DNA of 64,000 bases from Dechloromonas sp. Its GTDB lineage: Bacteria; Pseudomonadota; Gammaproteobacteria; Burkholderiales; Rhodocyclaceae. The translations under genes and the position numbers were made by a program. Under the pieces are notes generated by a model. It ran no database searches, was not told where the DNA came from, and was given only the letters and a program-made list of their open reading frames with translations. This document shows, piece after piece, positions 43,087 to 52,736 of the stretch (its first letter is position 1; every line of letters starts with the position of its first letter). The DNA lies in assembly GCA_016791065.1 (NCBI GenBank), contig JAEUOD010000119.1, positions 22,043 through 86,042 on the forward strand, in the 5' to 3' direction.

Positions 43087-46000
43087 ATGTCCAGACTCCG
43101 TTCCCTGCTGACCGATTCCCGCTTCCTCTCCTTCATTGGCGTGGCGGCAGTTACCGCATTTTTCTTCCTCGGTGCCAAGACACTTAAGGTGGCCATGGTC
43201 TGGGCGGCAATCGGCAGCGCCATCATTCTTCTGGCCTGGCTGGGCGTCTGGCTTTATCGGCGGCACAAGGCACGCCAGGCGGGTGATGCTATCGGTTCGA
43301 TGCTGGAGCAACAGGGCGAACTTGCCCAGAAGCGTCCGGGGGGGGCGACCGCGGCGGAGATCGAGACCCTGCGTCAACGCATGCAGGAAGCGGTCAAAAC
43401 GATCAAGACCTCGAAGCTGGGGCAGCTTTCCGGCGCCGAGGCGCTCTACGAGCTTCCGTGGTACATAACCATTGGCAATCCGGCGGCTGGCAAAAGCACG
43501 GCTATCGTCAATTCCGGCCTGAAATTCCCATTCGACGATGGCGGGAATGCCATCATCAAGGGGATTGGTGGCACTCGCAACTGCGACTGGTTCTTCACCA
43601 CGGAGGGCATTTTGCTCGATACCGCCGGGCGTTACTCGGTGCATGAAGAGGACAGGGAGGAGTGGCTGGGCTTCCTTGGATTGCTCAAGAAGCACCGGCC
43701 ACGCGCCCCGATCAACGGCATCATCGTGACGGTCAGCATCGGCGAGTTGATGAACAATTCGCCGGGCTTCGCCATGAATCTGGCGAAAAGCCTGCGTCAG
43801 CGGGTGCAGGAACTGACTGAGAAGCTCGAAGTATTCGCTCCGGTCTATATCCTTTTTACCAAGGTCGACCTCATTCCCGGCTTTCATGATTTTTTCCTGG
43901 ATCTCGACTGGAATGAACGTGATCGCGTCTGGGGCGCGACCATTCCCTATGACAAAGCTAGCGGCAACGAACTGCTGGCCATTTTCGACCGCCATTACGA
44001 CGAGCTCTATGAGGGGCTGCGGGCGATGAGCATGGCTCAGTTGTCGCGTGTCCAGGGCGAGAACTCGCTGCCCGGCTTGCTCACTTTTCCCTCCGAGTTC
44101 GCTGCCATCAAGCCGGCCTTGCAGGCATTCATCGCCACCCTGTTTGAGGATAATCCTTTCCAGTTCAAGCCGGTTTTTCGGGGCTTCTACATCACCTCGG
44201 CCATTCAGTCGGCTGATATCAAACCCCCGTCAAATGACCGGGTGCTGCGCAAATTCGCACTCAACAGCGGCGGAACAGCACCGGTGCGGGCTGCCCTCAG
44301 TCACGGCTATTTTCTCAAGGAGTTGTTCTCCAAGGTCGTCTTTCCGGACCGCAACTTGGTACGTCAGCACACCACCAAGACAAAACTGAAACTTCGTCAG
44401 TTTGCCGTGCTCGGCGCGCTCTGTTTGCTCGGGCTCGGGCTGGGGGGCTGGAGTTGGTCTTACCTGAACAATCGCAGCCTGCTCGACAACGTAGCCCAGG
44501 ATGTGGCCAAGGCCGTGCGTGTGCAGGAGGGCAAGATTGATCTGCAGTCTCGTCTTGAAGCCCTGGAAATCATTCAGGACCGTCTGGCGCAGCTTGAGCG
44601 ATTCAACGAGGAGCATCCGGTATCGATTGGCCTCGGCCTTTATCAAGGCGAGAAGATGGCAGCGCATTTGCGGCGCGAATACTTCGTCGGGGTCAATAAC
44701 GTCATGCTGACGCCGGTTCGAGAAAACCTCGAAGTCTTTCTGAGTGAGGTCAACGCCCAAGGTGACCGCCTGAAGCCGCAAACCGAGGCGCCGGCCAATG
44801 CCGGCAAGCCCAACGGCCCCAAGCCCTACAAGGATGCTCGGCCATCCGATGTCGAAGACGCCTACAACGCGCTCAAAACCTATCTCATGCTGTCCAGCCC
44901 GGAACATGTCGATGTTGGCCATTTATCTGACCAAGTCACCCGTTTTTGGCGCAGCTGGCTGGAGGCCAATCGCGGCACGATGACCCGCGAACAGATGATC
45001 CGCTCCGCCGGGCGCATTCTTTCTTTCCATCTTGAACATGCCAGCGATCCGGCTTGGCCGACGATCGAAAACAACCTCGCATTGGTTGACGAGGTGCGCG
45101 ACAAGCTGCGCCAGGTCGTTCGCGGCATGCCGGCTGCCGAGCGTGTCTATGCCGAGATCAAGGCGCGGGCTTCGACCCGTTTCGCGCCGGTGACAGTGGC
45201 CAATGTGGTCGGTCCTGATAACGCCGCGCTGGTGGCAGGCAGCCATGTCGTATCCGGTGCCTTTACCGTCGAAGCGTGGCGTGAATATGTGCAGCTCGCA
45301 ATCAAGGACGCGGCCACGAGCGAGCAGAAAAGTGCGGATTGGGTACTGCAGACCTCGACCAAGGACGATCTGACCCTGGAGGGCAGTCCGGAGCAGATTC
45401 AGAAGTCCCTGATCGCCATGTACAAGCGGGATTACGCGGAAGAATGGAAGCAGTTCGTGCAGGGGGTCAGCGTAACCTCTTTCGAGAGTTTCCCGGAGGC
45501 GGTTGCAGCCATGAACCGACTTGGCGATGCGCAGACCTCGCCGGTTGGAACATTGATCAAATTCATCTTTGACCAGACAGCCTGGGATAACCCGGCCATG
45601 GCCAATCTGGGCCTGGAGCGGGCGCAAAAGGGCTTCGTCGAATGGTTCAAGCGTTCGATCCTGCAGATGTCGCCCAGTCGGGTCCAGCTCGACGTGAATG
45701 TTCAGGCAAAGCAAGCCGAAGTGCCGATGGGGCCGATAGGTAAGGAGTTCGCCGGTGTCGGCCGCCTGGTCATGCCGCGCGACAAGTCGGACCCGCTGCT
45801 CGACACCTACCTGAAACAGTTATCCAAGATCCGTACTCGCCTCAATCAATTGAAGAATCAGGGTGATCCCGGCCCTGGTGCACTCAAGCTGATGCGCGAA
45901 ACGATAGATGGCGGTACCTCTGAGCTTTCGGAAACGCTGCGCTTTGTCGATGAGCAGATGCTGACCGGCATGCCCGACAATCAACGCGCGGTGCTGCGTC

Positions 46001-46899
46001 CGCTGCTCTTGCGTCCGTTGCTGCAGTCTTATGCAGCGATCATCCGGCCTGCTTCGGAAGACCTCAACAAGACCTGGGATGCTCAGGTCTACGAGCCGTT
46101 CAATCGTAAGCTCGCAGTCAAATACCCATTTACCGCATCCTCCAACATCGAGGCTTCTCCAGCCGAGATTGCCCAGGTGTTCGGTCCGGAAGGCGCTATC
46201 GCCAAGTACGTCGAGGCAGCGATGGGTTCCCTCGTCGTGCGGCGGGGCAATACGGTGACTCCGCGGACCTGGGGTGATCTCGGACTGACCCTGCAGCCCG
46301 AGTTCATGAACGAGTTTGCGCGTTGGGTTTCGCCACTCGAAGGTGGTGCGGCTGCCGATAGCGGCGCGACTGGGGCCGGGCAGGCGCAGACAGTATTCAT
46401 GCTGAGGCCACAACCGTCGCCGGGAACGACTGGGTATGTGATCGAGATCGATGGCCAGAAGCTGAGTTACCGCAACGGTGCTGCGCAATGGGTCAATTTC
46501 GTCTGGCCCAATGCCAATGGCGCACCGGGGGCCAGGATCGTGGCTACCACCTTCGAAGGGCGAATCGTCGAGGTGATCAACGTGCCGGGACGTTTTGGCT
46601 TGGAAAAGATGATCAATTCGGCCAAGCGTACCCGGCAGGCCGATGGCACTTTCCGCTTGTCATGGGTGACTGACAGCGTGGATATCGATGTCGACTTGCG
46701 TATCGTTAGCAGCGCCCAGGCTCAGGCCGGGAGTGCCCAAGGTGGGCAGGGGGCGCGCGGCTTGGCCGGCCTTCGGTTGCCGCAGACAGTCGCGGTTGGC
46801 ACGGTTTCCGCTGGTTCGCCGGCGGATACGGCTACTGCTTCTCCGCCTGCCCCCGTACCACCGGAGAGTCTCGCTGCCGCACCGGGAGGCAGGTCATGA
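43087..46899 (+). CDS. tssM: T6SS membrane-complex protein TssM (IcmF)
   Basis: A 1270-residue inner-membrane scaffold that joins TssL and the lipoprotein TssJ. It has two N-terminal transmembrane helices (about 15-58) and a cytoplasmic NTPase-like domain with Walker A 'IGNPAAGKST' at 129-138. A third transmembrane helix lies at about 438-458, followed by a large periplasmic region ending in the TssJ-binding beta domain and a Pro/Ala-rich tail. Walker A is intact, unlike in some TssM proteins. The 3' end overlaps tagF by 4 bases. Confidence 0.95.
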   Translation: MSRLRSLLTDSRFLSFIGVAAVTAFFFLGAKTLKVAMVWAAIGSAIILLAWLGVWLYRRHKARQAGDAIGSMLEQQGELAQKRPGGATAAEIETLRQRMQEAVKTIKTSKLGQLSGAEALYELPWYITIGNPAAGKSTAIVNSGLKFPFDDGGNAIIKGIGGTRNCDWFFTTEGILLDTAGRYSVHEEDREEWLGFLGLLKKHRPRAPINGIIVTVSIGELMNNSPGFAMNLAKSLRQRVQELTEKLEVFAPVYILFTKVDLIPGFHDFFLDLDWNERDRVWGATIPYDKASGNELLAIFDRHYDELYEGLRAMSMAQLSRVQGENSLPGLLTFPSEFAAIKPALQAFIATLFEDNPFQFKPVFRGFYITSAIQSADIKPPSNDRVLRKFALNSGGTAPVRAALSHGYFLKELFSKVVFPDRNLVRQHTTKTKLKLRQFAVLGALCLLGLGLGGWSWSYLNNRSLLDNVAQDVAKAVRVQEGKIDLQSRLEALEIIQDRLAQLERFNEEHPVSIGLGLYQGEKMAAHLRREYFVGVNNVMLTPVRENLEVFLSEVNAQGDRLKPQTEAPANAGKPNGPKPYKDARPSDVEDAYNALKTYLMLSSPEHVDVGHLSDQVTRFWRSWLEANRGTMTREQMIRSAGRILSFHLEHASDPAWPTIENNLALVDEVRDKLRQVVRGMPAAERVYAEIKARASTRFAPVTVANVVGPDNAALVAGSHVVSGAFTVEAWREYVQLAIKDAATSEQKSADWVLQTSTKDDLTLEGSPEQIQKSLIAMYKRDYAEEWKQFVQGVSVTSFESFPEAVAAMNRLGDAQTSPVGTLIKFIFDQTAWDNPAMANLGLERAQKGFVEWFKRSILQMSPSRVQLDVNVQAKQAEVPMGPIGKEFAGVGRLVMPRDKSDPLLDTYLKQLSKIRTRLNQLKNQGDPGPGALKLMRETIDGGTSELSETLRFVDEQMLTGMPDNQRAVLRPLLLRPLLQSYAAIIRPASEDLNKTWDAQVYEPFNRKLAVKYPFTASSNIEASPAEIAQVFGPEGAIAKYVEAAMGSLVVRRGNTVTPRTWGDLGLTLQPEFMNEFARWVSPLEGGAAADSGATGAGQAQTVFMLRPQPSPGTTGYVIEIDGQKLSYRNGAAQWVNFVWPNANGAPGARIVATTFEGRIVEVINVPGRFGLEKMINSAKRTRQADGTFRLSWVTDSVDIDVDLRIVSSAQAQAGSAQGGQGARGLAGLRLPQTVAVGTVSAGSPADTATASPPAPVPPESLAAAPGGRS

Positions 46900-47879
46900 G
46901 TCAGGTCATTGCCTCGCCTGCGACCTGTTTCGGAAAAATCCCCTCGCGTGGAGATTTCGTCAAGGGGACAGGGCAACACCAGTTGATCAGCGTGCTCGAT
47001 CGCTGGGTATCGCAAATGATGGAGCGGCTCTCCGAAGATCCCAATTGGAAAGCGGTCTATGACGATGCTGGTGCAGTTGATTTTGCTTTCGTCGGGGCGC
47101 GCAGCCGTATCTCCGTTGTCGGTCATTTGCGGCCCAGCACCGATTCGTCGGGTCGCCGCTTTCCGTTCATCACCGCCGCCACCATTGAGCGGGAAGATGC
47201 GTTGATGTTTCGCTGCGCCCCGGTTGGACTGGGTTTTTCCTTCGCTGCTCTGGCGCGGATTGCCGAGGCAGGGGGCGGGGGCGTCGAGGTGCCGGTGCTG
47301 TTGAGCGATCTGGAGGCGATTAATTGCGCAGCCGATTTTGAAACGGCAGTTCAAACCGATCCGCTGGGCAATTTCGTTCGCCGTACCACGCTCGAAATGC
47401 TGGCAGACATTCTCGGCTGTAACGGCAGCGGACACCTGCGCCGGATCATCCTCGCCATTGGCATCCTGCTCCGCCCGGTACTCGGCCAGGGGAGCGTGTC
47501 GATCGACAAGGATCTCGTACTGCCCTTGCCGGGGGAGGAGCGTTATCGCCACCCGGTGGCCGGACTCTGGCTTTATCTGGTATCTGCCTTCCTGCGGCGG
47601 ACCTCGGTCGAATTGCAATTGCTTATGGAGCGCCAATCCTTGTCGCCGAAGCTGGTGCTTGGCTTCAATGGGGCTGCTCCGGCAACTCTGCTTGCGGCAC
47701 TCTCGCCGCACACCTGTGTCGACAAGGTCATCTCCTTGCTCGATCCGGAATGGATCGACGATTTACCCGAACTGAGCAGTGATTACGGTATTGCCAAGCT
47801 CGCAGCCTATCTCGCGCAACCGGCGACTACGCTGGAACTCGCCATCAACACATTCAGAGAAGTTTTTCTCGGGGAATAG
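46896..47879 (+). CDS. tagF: T6SS-associated protein TagF (ImpM)
   Basis: A 327-residue cytoplasmic protein with the TagF signature 'CFGKIPSRGDFVKGTGQHQL' near the N-terminus and 'GRRFPFITAATIER'. In Pseudomonas and Agrobacterium TagF represses T6SS assembly post-translationally, usually together with the PpkA/PppA/Fha pathway. None of those partners is seen in this window, so a phosphorylation-independent role is likely here. It overlaps tssM (ATGA). Confidence 0.9.
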   Translation: MSQVIASPATCFGKIPSRGDFVKGTGQHQLISVLDRWVSQMMERLSEDPNWKAVYDDAGAVDFAFVGARSRISVVGHLRPSTDSSGRRFPFITAATIEREDALMFRCAPVGLGFSFAALARIAEAGGGGVEVPVLLSDLEAINCAADFETAVQTDPLGNFVRRTTLEMLADILGCNGSGHLRRIILAIGILLRPVLGQGSVSIDKDLVLPLPGEERYRHPVAGLWLYLVSAFLRRTSVELQLLMERQSLSPKLVLGFNGAAPATLLAALSPHTCVDKVISLLDPEWIDDLPELSSDYGIAKLAAYLAQPATTLELAINTFREVFLGE

Positions 47880-47880
47880 C

Positions 47881-48660
47881 ATGTACGCCCGCATCATATT
47901 TTTCGCCCTGTTTGTTGCATTCAATGTTCAGGCGCAGAGCGCGTCGGTGGCTGGTAGTGACGAGGCAGCCAAGGTCGTTGCCTCGGGAACAGTTCCGGAT
48001 GAAGCGTCACGTGCCGCCATCCTCGGGAAGTTGCGTGATCTGTATGGCGCTGCCAATGTGGTTGACCGCCTGGAGGTGGGGGGGGTCGTACCTCCACCCA
48101 ACTGGACCGAGTACATGACCAAGTTGCTTAATCCCAACATCAAGCAGGTTCGCAAGGGACAGATGCAGGTTAACGGGACTCAAATTGCTCTCAAGGGAAA
48201 TGTGGCCAACGAGGCGATGCGCCAGCAGGTTGTCAGTGACATGGCTACTGCTCTCAATCCCACTTACACCGTTGATAACGGCTTGGTTGTGGCTGGTGGA
48301 TCGGCTCAGACTGTACTCGACAAGACACTGTCCAATCGGGTCGTCGAATTCGAAAGCGGTTCCGCCACGCTGACGCCCGTGGGGCAAAAGATTCTCGACG
48401 AGATGGCTGCCGCGATCAAACAGATCGGTACCCCCAAGGTACAGGTCATCGGACATACCGACAGCAGCGGCAATCGCTTGGCCAATATCGGTCTCAGCCT
48501 GGCGCGCGCGAATACAGTGCGCGCCTATCTTATCGACAAGGGAATTCCTGCCGAATCACTGAGCGCGGTGGGCTCCGGACCGGATCACCCGGTAAATTCC
48601 AACGATACCGCAGAGGGAAGGGCGAAAAACCGCCGTATCGAGTTCAGACTGGCCGGTTGA
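47881..48660 (+). CDS. tagN: TagN-like OmpA-family T6SS protein
   Basis: A 259-residue periplasmic protein: signal peptide (to about residue 18, VQAQ), two BON-like repeats ('ASGTVPDEASRAAILGKLRDLYG' in parts and 'LKGNVANEAMRQQVVSDMATAL' in parts), and a C-terminal OmpA domain with 'VIGHTDSSGNRLANIGLSLARA' in parts and 'GRAKNRRIEFRLAG'. The Asp/Arg pair needed for peptidoglycan binding is present. As TssL lacks a peptidoglycan-binding extension here, this protein probably anchors the membrane complex to the wall. It starts 1 base after tagF and ends the first block. Confidence 0.82.
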   Translation: MYARIIFFALFVAFNVQAQSASVAGSDEAAKVVASGTVPDEASRAAILGKLRDLYGAANVVDRLEVGGVVPPPNWTEYMTKLLNPNIKQVRKGQMQVNGTQIALKGNVANEAMRQQVVSDMATALNPTYTVDNGLVVAGGSAQTVLDKTLSNRVVEFESGSATLTPVGQKILDEMAAAIKQIGTPKVQVIGHTDSSGNRLANIGLSLARANTVRAYLIDKGIPAESLSAVGSGPDHPVNSNDTAEGRAKNRRIEFRLAG

Positions 48661-48727
48661 GGGCAGGCAAATGCCCTGATTCCGGCCGAAGCCTAGGTGC
48701 TGAGGGGGCCGGCTTACGCAATCAGGT

Positions 48728-49813
48728 TCAGGCTCGTTCCTGGTGCAAGGTGTCAACACCGAGCATTTCTTCCATGCGGGAAAGCGCCGTATCGTCCTTG
48801 ACGACGGTTCGCAGCCATTCATGCAATGACATGCCGCCCCAGCGTGCAGCCTTGTCAGCGAGGTAGGCAACCGGGCTATGTGGTTCGGTACGCCGGAAGA
48901 AGGCCGCAATCTCTTGCAGTTGGCGAATAGCTTGGTCTCGCGATTGAACCGGACCGCCGTGGCTTGCGAGTGGTGCGCTGATATCCGGTTCACGATGGCT
49001 GGCGGTGTTCGCTTGGGGCTCGGGTTCAGCTGTTGTTGACGAAGTGTTGGAAATGCTGGAAACGTCTCCGGCGTGGCGGTGGAAAAAGCGGAACACGTCG
49101 TCAAGTGCATCGAAGGTTGGGCCAAAAGCCGGTGCGTGTTCCCCCATGCGCAGGTCGAGCACCATCTGGAGTGACTTCATCGCATCTTTGAGACGTTCAG
49201 CCTCCTTCAAGCCGCCAACGAAGTGACTGGCCGGTGTGTCCTTGAGCGCACTTTCGAAAGTCTCAAGGGTCACCGCAGCATTACGTGCAATTTCGTCGGC
49301 CAGGCCTGGATTGCGTTCGATATTTTTTGCTGTGGCGCGGGCCGATTCTTGATCGATCGTGGAAAAATGCCCTTTTTCAGATGCGGTGAGCGGCGCTTCA
49401 CGGATCAGGCGCGCTGTTTGGTTGACCAGCCAATCCATGACACCCATGCGCTGTTCGAGGTCGCCATCTTCTGTTTGGGGGTGGATGTCATCCCAGAAGG
49501 CGTCGCAGAGATAGCCGAGCAGTGTATAGCCCTCGGCTAGCCCGTTCAGTCCATACAGTTTCCCACGTGCCTCGGTCAGCCAGGCGGCAACACGCAGGTC
49601 CTTGGCCTTGGTAGAGAGCAGTGTTTCGCTGACGCGTATGACTTTTTCCCAGTCCGCTTCCTTGACCTCAGTTACCCATTCGCCCTGGGACAGTGAGGGA
49701 TCGTCGAATCGACGTGCCTCTTGTATTTCGTCAAAATCGGCCGAGAAAATCATGTCGCTGCCACAGGAACCTTCTGGTGCATTGAGTGGGCGGACTAGAT
49801 CGTCAAAATTCAT
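48728..49813 (-). CDS. tssA: T6SS baseplate/cap protein TssA (ImpA)
   Basis: A 361-residue protein. The N-terminal ImpA_N domain is clear: 'LVRPLNAPEGSCGSDMIFSADFDEIQEA' in parts, 'DWEKVIRVSETLLSTKAKDLRVAAWLTEA' in parts, 'FWDDIHPQTEDGDLEQRM'. The C-terminus 'PVAYLADKAARWGGMSLHEWLRTVV' in parts is the usual oligomerising end. TssA coordinates baseplate and tail-sheath polymerisation. Last gene of the leftward tssJ-tssK-tssL-tssA unit; its 3' end faces tagN across a 67-base gap. Confidence 0.92.
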   Translation of the reverse strand: MNFDDLVRPLNAPEGSCGSDMIFSADFDEIQEARRFDDPSLSQGEWVTEVKEADWEKVIRVSETLLSTKAKDLRVAAWLTEARGKLYGLNGLAEGYTLLGYLCDAFWDDIHPQTEDGDLEQRMGVMDWLVNQTARLIREAPLTASEKGHFSTIDQESARATAKNIERNPGLADEIARNAAVTLETFESALKDTPASHFVGGLKEAERLKDAMKSLQMVLDLRMGEHAPAFGPTFDALDDVFRFFHRHAGDVSSISNTSSTTAEPEPQANTASHREPDISAPLASHGGPVQSRDQAIRQLQEIAAFFRRTEPHSPVAYLADKAARWGGMSLHEWLRTVVKDDTALSRMEEMLGVDTLHQERA

Positions 49814-49836
49814 GTTGCTAAGCTTTCGCAGGTTAG

Positions 49837-50610
49837 TCAGGGTAGCGTGATGGTGAGGGTGGGGGCGCGTGGTGCAAGTTGCACGATGCCATTGAAAGGC
49901 GCGAGCGTCTCATGCACGACATGGCTGGCATGCCAGTCCAGGCTCACGTAGGCGAGCAATCCAAAGAAGGCCAATACAGCGCCGATGACCCAGAAAGGAA
50001 TGTCGCGCTTGATGGCATTGGAAATACTGTCCGGTGCGGCCCAGTGCGGCGCGAAAGGAGCGGCCTTGCCCTTGATGTGGGCGATCTGTTCGCCTAGTTG
50101 TGAGGTCAGGTATTTGAGTTTCTCGGGGCCTTCCAGCAAGTAACGCCCCTTGAAACCTGTGAGCAAGCACATGTGGAAGACTTCGAGAGCATTGATCCGG
50201 TGAGCGCCGCCATTGCGGGCAGTTTCGAGCTTGTCGAAAAAGTGTTCGCCGGCAAGCTGGTCGCCGAACAGGGCGAGTTGCAGCGGGCGGCGTTCCCAAA
50301 TGTCGCGAATGTTCATTTTCGAATTGAGCACGGCCTCGTCGACCGCCGCGCAAAAGGCATATTTGGCGTCGTAAATGTCCTCAGCGCTGAAACGATGCTT
50401 CTTGGCCGTACGTTCGAACTGATCGAGAAATTTCTGGATATGTCCGGAAAATTCGTCGGCATCGCGCGGTGCGCTTCGATTGTTCAGCAGGATGAGCATG
50501 TAGAAGCCGTCGTAAAGGAGATCGACGAGGCTTTTGGCCGGGGCTTCGGCTGTCGTGTCTTCGGCTTGGAGGCTGGGAGCGACGGAGAAGAGGCTGGGTG
50601 CGGTGCTCAT
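49837..50610 (-). CDS. tssL: T6SS inner-membrane protein TssL (DotU/IcmH)
   Basis: A 257-residue tail-anchored protein: a cytoplasmic DotU hook domain ('LVDLLYDGFYMLILL', 'AVDEAVLNSKMNIRDIW', 'LTGFKGRYLLEGPEKLKYLTSQL' in parts) and one C-terminal transmembrane helix at about 206-226 (FWVIGAVLAFFGLLAYV). Only about 30 residues follow, with no OmpA-like peptidoglycan-binding extension. Its start overlaps the tssK end by 4 bases. Confidence 0.93.
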   Translation of the reverse strand: MSTAPSLFSVAPSLQAEDTTAEAPAKSLVDLLYDGFYMLILLNNRSAPRDADEFSGHIQKFLDQFERTAKKHRFSAEDIYDAKYAFCAAVDEAVLNSKMNIRDIWERRPLQLALFGDQLAGEHFFDKLETARNGGAHRINALEVFHMCLLTGFKGRYLLEGPEKLKYLTSQLGEQIAHIKGKAAPFAPHWAAPDSISNAIKRDIPFWVIGAVLAFFGLLAYVSLDWHASHVVHETLAPFNGIVQLAPRAPTLTITLP

Positions 50611-51950
50611 GAGGTGACGGCAATCATTTCAATTTTGAGTTCCCGGTAACTTTCCGGGGCGTAGATCATGACGGACTGAGCTTTGAGCATGCGCTCGTAG
50701 AGTGCTCCATGGGCGTCGAGTGCGAAATAGATTGCCCCGGGGCGAACTGGAATCGGTGCGGGAACCTGAGGGGCATGGGTCAGGCGGACGCCGGACATCG
50801 CTGACAGAACGAGTTTCTCGACGTCGTCCGGTGCCCCCACTTTGATGCGTAACGGGATCGATTCGATGATTTCGGATTGCGGGTGCGCGGCAGAGATCGA
50901 CAAGTAGAACGCAGTGTCCCCATTGATTTTTTCGGAGTCGAGATGGCCTGCGTAAAAGGCCGGTTTCGGTTGGGTCAGCGCAATAGCGAAGAAGCGAGTC
51001 GAAATGACCGTGTCGAGCAATTCGCGCAGGATCAGGTCGAGGCGGGCAAAGCAGGGGGCGGGCTGAAGGTGATCGTAAGACGGCAGATCATTGAGCGAGT
51101 AGCCTTTGGAAAAAGTCATCAGTCCGCCGGCCAGGCGCAGCAATTCCTGATAAAGCCGTTCCGGCGAAATCTCGGGGTTGCGGAAAAAATGAGTCAGGGC
51201 AGCACAAGCGGTGCTCGCCGTGTGCAGTAGCCAGAAGGATGCGATGTCGCCAGAGCGGAACTCGATGACGTTCTTCGAGGGTTCGCGATGAAAGCCGTAC
51301 AACGCCTCCACCTTGGCGAGCAGGGCATCGATCTGGCGACGCAGCATGGCATGCAAGCTGGGAGCGCTACGCAAGCTGATTGATGGGGGAAGAAAGCCCG
51401 GGTCGAGTTCGAAGCCGTTGCTGGAGGTGCGCCGTATGCGCGTTACGGGAAGCGTCAGGAACTGGTCTCGCGGCTCGTTGGCTGATTTGATGTGGGAAAT
51501 CTGACTCAGGCTGGCAATGTCGGCCTCGGCTGCATCGGTGAACAGATCGGTCGTTTCTCGCGGGACGATCAAATAGCGGGCTTGCCCGGCATCGTTGGTG
51601 CTTTCGGTGCAGTTGCCGCCGTGTGATTTCAGATGATGCAGCGCAAGAAAAAACTCGGTAGCACCTTCTTCGGCAACTGCGTCATCAAGAGCGAGCGGCG
51701 GGGGCAACTGGTCGGCATCGGGAGCTCGAAAGAATTCACCGTTCCTGAAAATGACATCGATTCGGTTGAAGCGAAGTATGCCGTTCTTCAGGGAGTCGAG
51801 ATCGATGTCGAGGTCGCGTACTCCCCAGGCGAATGGGTTGGCCGCAAGCAAGGTGCGTCGGTTGCTTGCCTCATGGTGCTGATCCTGTTGCTGAAAGTGT
51901 TGGGGACGAAGAAAAAGGCCTTCGCCCCACAGCGTTTTGGCGTCATTCAT
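50607..51950 (-). CDS. tssK: T6SS baseplate protein TssK
   Basis: A 447-residue baseplate connector that links the baseplate to TssL/TssM. N-terminal 'LWGEGLFLRPQHFQQQDQHHE' in parts is the family signature; 'FELDPGFLPPSISLRSAP' and 'DEVEKLVLSAMSGVRLTH'-like segments follow. It starts 9 bases after the tssJ stop and overlaps tssL by 4 bases. Confidence 0.94.
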   Translation of the reverse strand: MNDAKTLWGEGLFLRPQHFQQQDQHHEASNRRTLLAANPFAWGVRDLDIDLDSLKNGILRFNRIDVIFRNGEFFRAPDADQLPPPLALDDAVAEEGATEFFLALHHLKSHGGNCTESTNDAGQARYLIVPRETTDLFTDAAEADIASLSQISHIKSANEPRDQFLTLPVTRIRRTSSNGFELDPGFLPPSISLRSAPSLHAMLRRQIDALLAKVEALYGFHREPSKNVIEFRSGDIASFWLLHTASTACAALTHFFRNPEISPERLYQELLRLAGGLMTFSKGYSLNDLPSYDHLQPAPCFARLDLILRELLDTVISTRFFAIALTQPKPAFYAGHLDSEKINGDTAFYLSISAAHPQSEIIESIPLRIKVGAPDDVEKLVLSAMSGVRLTHAPQVPAPIPVRPGAIYFALDAHGALYERMLKAQSVMIYAPESYRELKIEMIAVTS

Positions 51951-51959
51951 GTTTGCGTG

Positions 51960-52595
51960 CTACTTCGGGTTGCATTGGACACCGACCAGGGAGTGGACGT
52001 TGTCGGGACTGATTTCGCTGATCAAGGCACCCTTGCTCGCTGTAAAGGCACAGGCATGGGCGCCAACGACAATACCGCTGTCGAACGAGTTCTTTGCTTC
52101 AAATCCGAGTTTCCAGCGTTGCGCATACGGAGCTCGGAACATTCCGGTGACGCCAATGGTTGTCGCATCGCCTGGAACTTTCAGAATCAAGTCATAAATC
52201 TTTCCCGGCAAGACAGTGATTTCACGGGTAGATACAAGCGATTCTCCCAGCGCCTCCTTTTCGCCTTCTGGCGTATGAATTTGCGGGTAAGTCAGTGTTT
52301 TTAGGGCTTCCGGCGAGCGCAGCACGTAAACCTTAATCACCAGAGAGAGCGATTTGCCATTGCTGGTGGTGTTGAGCTGCTCCCCCGCGTGAATTCGCAA
52401 GGAAAGATCAGTCAGTTTTTTGGTGGGGTCACCGTTGTCTTTCTTGATGACGCCGGTAGCTTCAAGGACTAATCCCACCGCGGTACCGGCCACTTGAATG
52501 GCCGATGCTGAGCCGCATCCTGAGATCAGAGCGGACAGGAGGCAAAGCACAAGCAGATAAAGTGGCGCTCGTACCCCTGAGGTTGCAAATGGCAT
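51960..52595 (-). CDS. tssJ: T6SS outer-membrane lipoprotein TssJ
   Basis: A 211-residue lipoprotein with lipobox LISGC (Cys27) and a TssJ/SciN beta-sandwich: 'KLTDLSLRIHAGEQLNTTSNGKSLSLVIKVYVL' in parts, 'GESLVSTREITVLPGKIYDLILKVPGDAT' in parts, 'IGVTGMFRAP'. It anchors TssM to the outer membrane. It is somewhat longer than typical TssJ (about 150-180), mainly at both termini. First gene of the leftward block; a sigma-54-like promoter lies about 60 bases upstream. Confidence 0.88.
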   Translation of the reverse strand: MPFATSGVRAPLYLLVLCLLSALISGCGSASAIQVAGTAVGLVLEATGVIKKDNGDPTKKLTDLSLRIHAGEQLNTTSNGKSLSLVIKVYVLRSPEALKTLTYPQIHTPEGEKEALGESLVSTREITVLPGKIYDLILKVPGDATTIGVTGMFRAPYAQRWKLGFEAKNSFDSGIVVGAHACAFTASKGALISEISPDNVHSLVGVQCNPK

Positions 52596-52654
52596 AATTC
52601 GTGTTTTAGATTTTTTTCGTTTGAAAGCAATTACGCTTTAGTCATATCGGTACG

Positions 52655-52670
52655 TGCAATAGTGTTGCCC
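52655..52670 (-). promoter_or_regulatory. Candidate sigma-54 promoter for tssJ-tssK-tssL-tssA
   Basis: On the minus strand GGGCAAC-ACTA-TTGCA: the -12 word TTGCA is perfect and GG-N10-GC spacing is correct, but the -24 word deviates (GGGCAA instead of TGGCAC). Predicted start near 52644, a 49-base leader. No TGTC-N10-GACA site is visible upstream, so the activator would have to be another protein or a weaker site. Confidence 0.4.
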
Positions 52671-52704
52671 GTGACGATTGCATAATGTACTATGACAAAT
52701 TGAT

Positions 52705-52736
52705 CAAGGCAAATTCGAATGGCATTAATTGCCTTG
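52705..52736. promoter_or_regulatory. Inverted repeat in the divergent T6SS promoter region
   Basis: Perfect 8-bp arms CAAGGCAA and TTGCCTTG with a 16-base AT-rich spacer, between tssJ (-) and the TPR-like lipoprotein (+). A separate 10-bp palindrome GTGAATTCAC is at 52750-52759, just before the plus-strand ribosome binding site. Either could be an operator for both T6SS units. Confidence 0.4.

Noticed and set aside
48661-48727. AGGGCA / TGCCCT hairpin between tagN and tssA as a terminator
   Set aside because: Short stem with no T-run; not supported as intrinsic termination.
52716-52733. TGGCATTAATTGCC as a sigma-54 promoter for the TPR-like lipoprotein
   Set aside because: The spacing between GG and GC is 8, too short; it is better explained as part of the CAAGGCAA dyad.
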